Shown here piece after piece: positions 59,824-64,000 of a stretch of 64,000 nucleotides of DNA. The stretch is taken from contig NZ_SCNN01000006.1 in the NCBI RefSeq assembly GCF_005503535.1, forward strand, positions 62,001-126,000. Reading direction: 5' to 3'. Under the pieces are notes generated by a model. The model had not been told where the DNA came from, made no database searches, and was given only the letters and a program-made list of their open reading frames with translations. Made by a program: the position numbers and the translations under genes. This DNA comes from Mesorhizobium comanense. Lineage in GTDB: Bacteria > Pseudomonadota > Alphaproteobacteria > Rhizobiales > Rhizobiaceae. Position 1 is the stretch's first letter. Each line of letters starts with the position of its first letter.

Positions 59824-60757
59824 CTGCGATTACACCATCCACGGGCGCCATCATCACTTCGGCTGGGACAATTCGTTTGCCCCGGCCGAGCGCGTGGCGC
59901 CCGGCTCCACCATTGAGTTCCAGTGCCTTGACTCGTCCGGCGGCCAGCTGACGCCGGACAGCACGGTCGCCGACATCGCCAGGCTCGACTTCGCTAGGAT
60001 CAACCCGGTCACCGGGCCGATCTTCGTCGAGGGCGCCGAGCCCGGCGATGCGCTGAAGGTCACGATCGAGATGTTCAAACCGTCCGGCTTCGGCTGGACG
60101 GCGAACATTCCCGGGTTCGGCCTGCTCGCCGACGACTTCAAGGAGCCGGCGCTCAACATCTGGAAATACGACGCCGCTTCGCTCGAGCCGGCGCTGTTCG
60201 GCAGACAAGGCCGCGTCCCGCTGAAGCCGTTCGCCGGCACCATCGGCAATGCGCCAGCCGAAATGGGCCATCACTCGGTGGTGCCGCCGCGCCGCGTCGG
60301 CGGCAATCTCGACATCCGCGACCTTGCCGCCGGCACCACGCTCTATCTGCCGGTGGAGGTGGCCGGCGCGCTGTTTTCGGTCGGCGATACCCATGCCGCA
60401 CAGGGCGACGGCGAGGTCTGCGGCACGGCGATCGAGAGCCCGATGGACGTCGTTCTCAAGCTCGACCTGGTCAAGGACGCCAGGCTGAAGACGCCGCGCT
60501 TCACCACGCCTGGTCCGGTGACGCGCCATCTCGACGCCAAGGGCTATGAGGTGACGACCGGCATCGGGCCCGACCTGATGACCGGGGCGAAGGAGGCGGT
60601 CGCCCAGATGGTCGACCTGCTCGCCGGGCGCTACAAGATGGACCCGGTCGAGGCCTATATGCTGGCCTCGGTGTGCGGCGATCTCAGGATCAGCGAGATC
60701 GTCGACATGCCGAACTGGGTGGTGTCGTTCTATTTCCCGCGCTGCGTGTTCGAATGA
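59813..60757 (+). CDS. fmdA: Acetamidase/formamidase family protein
   Basis: A 314-residue cytoplasmic amidohydrolase of the FmdA/AmdA family that releases ammonia from short aliphatic amides. Seen: HGRHHHFGWDNSFAPAERVAPGSTIEFQC (substrate entry histidines), NPVTGPIFVEGAEPGDAL, MGHHSVVPPRRVGGNLDIRDL and the metal-site signature FSVGDTHAAQGDGEVCGTAIE. No signal peptide. It follows the binding protein with overlap, and an AmiC/AmiR pair heads the operon, which together indicate amide catabolism as a nitrogen source. Confidence 0.92.
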   Translation: MCNNCDYTIHGRHHHFGWDNSFAPAERVAPGSTIEFQCLDSSGGQLTPDSTVADIARLDFARINPVTGPIFVEGAEPGDALKVTIEMFKPSGFGWTANIPGFGLLADDFKEPALNIWKYDAASLEPALFGRQGRVPLKPFAGTIGNAPAEMGHHSVVPPRRVGGNLDIRDLAAGTTLYLPVEVAGALFSVGDTHAAQGDGEVCGTAIESPMDVVLKLDLVKDARLKTPRFTTPGPVTRHLDAKGYEVTTGIGPDLMTGAKEAVAQMVDLLAGRYKMDPVEAYMLASVCGDLRISEIVDMPNWVVSFYFPRCVFE

Positions 60758-60774
60758 TTTCGCGTCAGCGCCAA

Positions 60775-60937
60775 GGCACGCCCCTCTGCCCTGCCGGGCA
60801 TCTCCCCCTCAAGGGGAGAGATCGGCAGCTTCGTCGTCCCGCCTTTCTTCAATCGGTGGCAAGTGGCGAAACCCTGCGTGATAGCCAATCTCCCCCCTTG
60901 AGGGGGAGATGGCCGGCAGGCCAGAGGGGGGCGTGCC
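60775..60937. repeat. Mosaic palindromic repeat between acetamidase and ATPase genes
   Basis: Left arm from GGCACGCCCCTCTGCCCTGC (60775 onward) pairs with the right arm ending at 60937 (GCAGGCCAGAGGGGGGCGTGCC), with nested ATCTCCCC hairpins in each arm. Arms are about 45-50 bases with several mismatches. It is the same class as 47735-47893 and lies inside the amide operon. Confidence 0.8.
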
Positions 60938-60968
60938 GCAATAAACGTCTCAGAACACTGCTCTGCCG

Positions 60969-62744
<1,776 letters not shown>

Positions 62745-62785
62745 AATCCGCACGGCGCCGATCCCGGCAACGAAGGTCCCGGGGA

Positions 62786-63178
62786 TCAAAGGTTATCCCG
62801 TACCCGCCTTTCGAGTTCGGCGGTGCGGGCGCTGATATCCTCAAGCTCGAACCCTTGCGAGTCGAGGAAGGCAGCCGATCCGTTGTTGGGGTCGGCGGCA
62901 AGGCGCCGCGTCTCCCGCAGGTGATGCTTCAGCCAGGCGCGCTGCTCGCGTTGCAGCCGCGCGCGTTCGGCCCCATGCTCGCGCCGTATCAGCGTGTCGT
63001 AGGCCGCGTTCAGCCGGGCGTCGAACTTGTCGATCTCGGCCTTGCCGCAATCGAGCATCGCCGAGGTGACGCCGGCTGAGCGGTCGATACAGGCTTTCAT
63101 TTCGGCGTCGCTCTGCGCCATCGCGGGACGCGCCGTTGTCACGGCGACGATGGCAAGCAGACAGGCATATCGGCGCAT
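62786..63178 (-). CDS. LprI/DUF1311-family periplasmic protein
   Basis: A 130-residue secreted protein with a signal peptide (MRRYACLLAIVAVTTARPAMA before QSDAEMK). The mature part carries the DUF1311 pattern of a conserved Cys pair (MKACIDRS and MLDCGKAEIDK) and a helix-rich LNAAYDTLIRREHGAERARLQREQRAWLKHH. Some family members inhibit lysozyme (LprI), but most have no known function. Monocistronic; convergent with the transporter ATPase gene. Confidence 0.85.
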   Translation of the reverse strand: MRRYACLLAIVAVTTARPAMAQSDAEMKACIDRSAGVTSAMLDCGKAEIDKFDARLNAAYDTLIRREHGAERARLQREQRAWLKHHLRETRRLAADPNNGSAAFLDSQGFELEDISARTAELERRVRDNL

Positions 63179-63285
63179 GGGGCGGTTCCTCGCAGCTTTG
63201 AACGCGTCAGTTACGCTACGCCGTCACCCGCCCGGATACGATATGTTGGGCATGCTGCGGGCGCGTCAAGACCTGGATTCGCGCC

Positions 63286-64000
63286 TTACTCGTAGCAGCC
63301 CCGCTCCCTTGCCAGCCGCCGCACCAGCGCCGACACCGCGTCGATCGCCGGCGTCGGCTTGCCGGTCAGCCGGCCGAGTTCCTGAACGGCGCACACCAGC
63401 GCGTCGATCTCCATCGGGCGGCCGCGCTCCAGGTCCTGCAGCATTGAGGTCTTGTGCTCGCCGACATCGCCGGCGCCCTTGATGCGGCGGTCGACCGCGA
63501 TGGGGAATCGCACCCCCAGGGTCTCGCCGATCGCCTGCGCTTCCAGCATCATCGCCCTGGCGAGCGCGCGGGTGCCTTCGTCGGCGACGATTGCCGCCAG
63601 CGTGGAGCCGGTCAGCGCCGAGATCGGGTTGAAGGAGAGGTTGCCCCACAGCTTCACCCAGATCTCGCTTCTGATATCCTCACGCACCGGCGCCTGCAGC
63701 CCGGCCTTGACCATCTCCTCGGCCAGTTTCGTGACCCGTTCGCTCTTCTCGCCGGAGGGTTCGCCCAGCGAAAACCGCTTGCCCTCGACATGGCGGATGA
63801 GACCCGGCGCGTCGACCTCGACGGCAGGGTAGACGACGGAGCCGATGACGCGCTCGGGCCCGATGCGCTGCCAGATGGCGCCGCCGGGGTCGACCGTCTC
63901 CAGCCTGGTGCCTTCGAGCGATACGGCAAGTCCGTGAAAGTACCACCAGGGCACGCCGTTCTGCATGGTGACGACCGCCGTGCCGTCTCCGAGCAGCGGC
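63286..64000 (-). CDS. panE: 2-dehydropantoate 2-reductase family protein (5' end beyond window)
   Basis: About 238 C-terminal residues are visible; the Rossmann N-terminus lies beyond the right edge. Frame evidence begins PLLGDGTAVVTMQNGVPWWYF, the hallmark of ketopantoate reductases; later come HVEGKRFSLGEPSGE, EIWVKLWGNLSFNPISALTG (catalytic Lys region) and EIDALVCAVQELGRLTGKPTPAID. Family members reduce 2-dehydropantoate to pantoate with NADPH, but many paralogues act on other substrates. The in-frame ATG at 63966 is internal to the domain and not the true start. Confidence 0.85.
   Translation of the reverse strand, partial: PLLGDGTAVVTMQNGVPWWYFHGLAVSLEGTRLETVDPGGAIWQRIGPERVIGSVVYPAVEVDAPGLIRHVEGKRFSLGEPSGEKSERVTKLAEEMVKAGLQAPVREDIRSEIWVKLWGNLSFNPISALTGSTLAAIVADEGTRALARAMMLEAQAIGETLGVRFPIAVDRRIKGAGDVGEHKTSMLQDLERGRPMEIDALVCAVQELGRLTGKPTPAIDAVSALVRRLARERGCYE

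Overview
The window is about 64 kb of GC-rich DNA packed with genes, and it reads as alphaproteobacterial chromosome, most likely a rhizobial genus such as Mesorhizobium. The evidence is codon use, the density of ABC transporters and small-molecule catabolic operons, many 4-base ATGA/GTGA gene overlaps, and rhizobial-type intergenic palindromic repeats. No species marker, rRNA, tRNA, CRISPR, prophage or insertion sequence was seen. The genus is an inference.

Layout. 1-2657: edge-truncated SbmA/BacA-like ABC protein, an LhgO-like FAD oxidoreductase and a VOC protein. 2741-13469: a divergent amino-sugar regulon. The minus-strand operon is nagK-nagR-nagB2-nagA; the plus-strand operon is murQ, an ABC sugar importer, a Gfo/Idh/MocA oxidoreductase and a MalK-type ATPase. 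Two identical direct-repeat operators lie between them. 13639-15390: FAH hydrolase and SDR dehydrogenase resembling the end of the non-phosphorylative L-fucose pathway. 15576-19116: deoC with a two-domain ALDH16-type aldehyde dehydrogenase. 19204-23585: RND efflux pump. 24158-24985: ferredoxin-NADP reductase. 25173-28974: hydantoinase/oxoprolinase pair. 29002-32216: SGNH hydrolase, an orphan amino-acid binding protein and a GcvT-like protein. 32221-34893: metQNI.

35137-45974 is the least explained and most interesting part. An APC permease, a cytochrome P450 and an aldehyde dehydrogenase (minus strand) diverge from an IclR regulator, a Tm-1/UPF0261 protein, a HAD hydrolase, an omega-aminotransferase, a phospholyase-like class III PLP enzyme and an APH-type kinase (plus strand). 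Together they could import an amine, hydroxylate it, phosphorylate the hydroxyl, eliminate phosphate and ammonia, and oxidise the resulting aldehyde.

46005-54478 is a homoprotocatechuate (4-hydroxyphenylacetate) catabolic cluster: hpaH, hpaG, hpaD, hpaE, hpaF, hpaR, hpaC, hpaB and an AraC activator, with no hpaI aldolase in the window. 54626-62744 is an amide-utilisation operon: AmiC-like sensor, ANTAR (AmiR-like) antiterminator, Dpp-type ABC importer and acetamidase/formamidase. The right end holds an LprI-like periplasmic protein and a truncated 2-dehydropantoate 2-reductase family gene. A family of mosaic palindromic repeats sits immediately after stop codons in several of these operons, and one rhizobial palindrome forms the 3' end of murQ.
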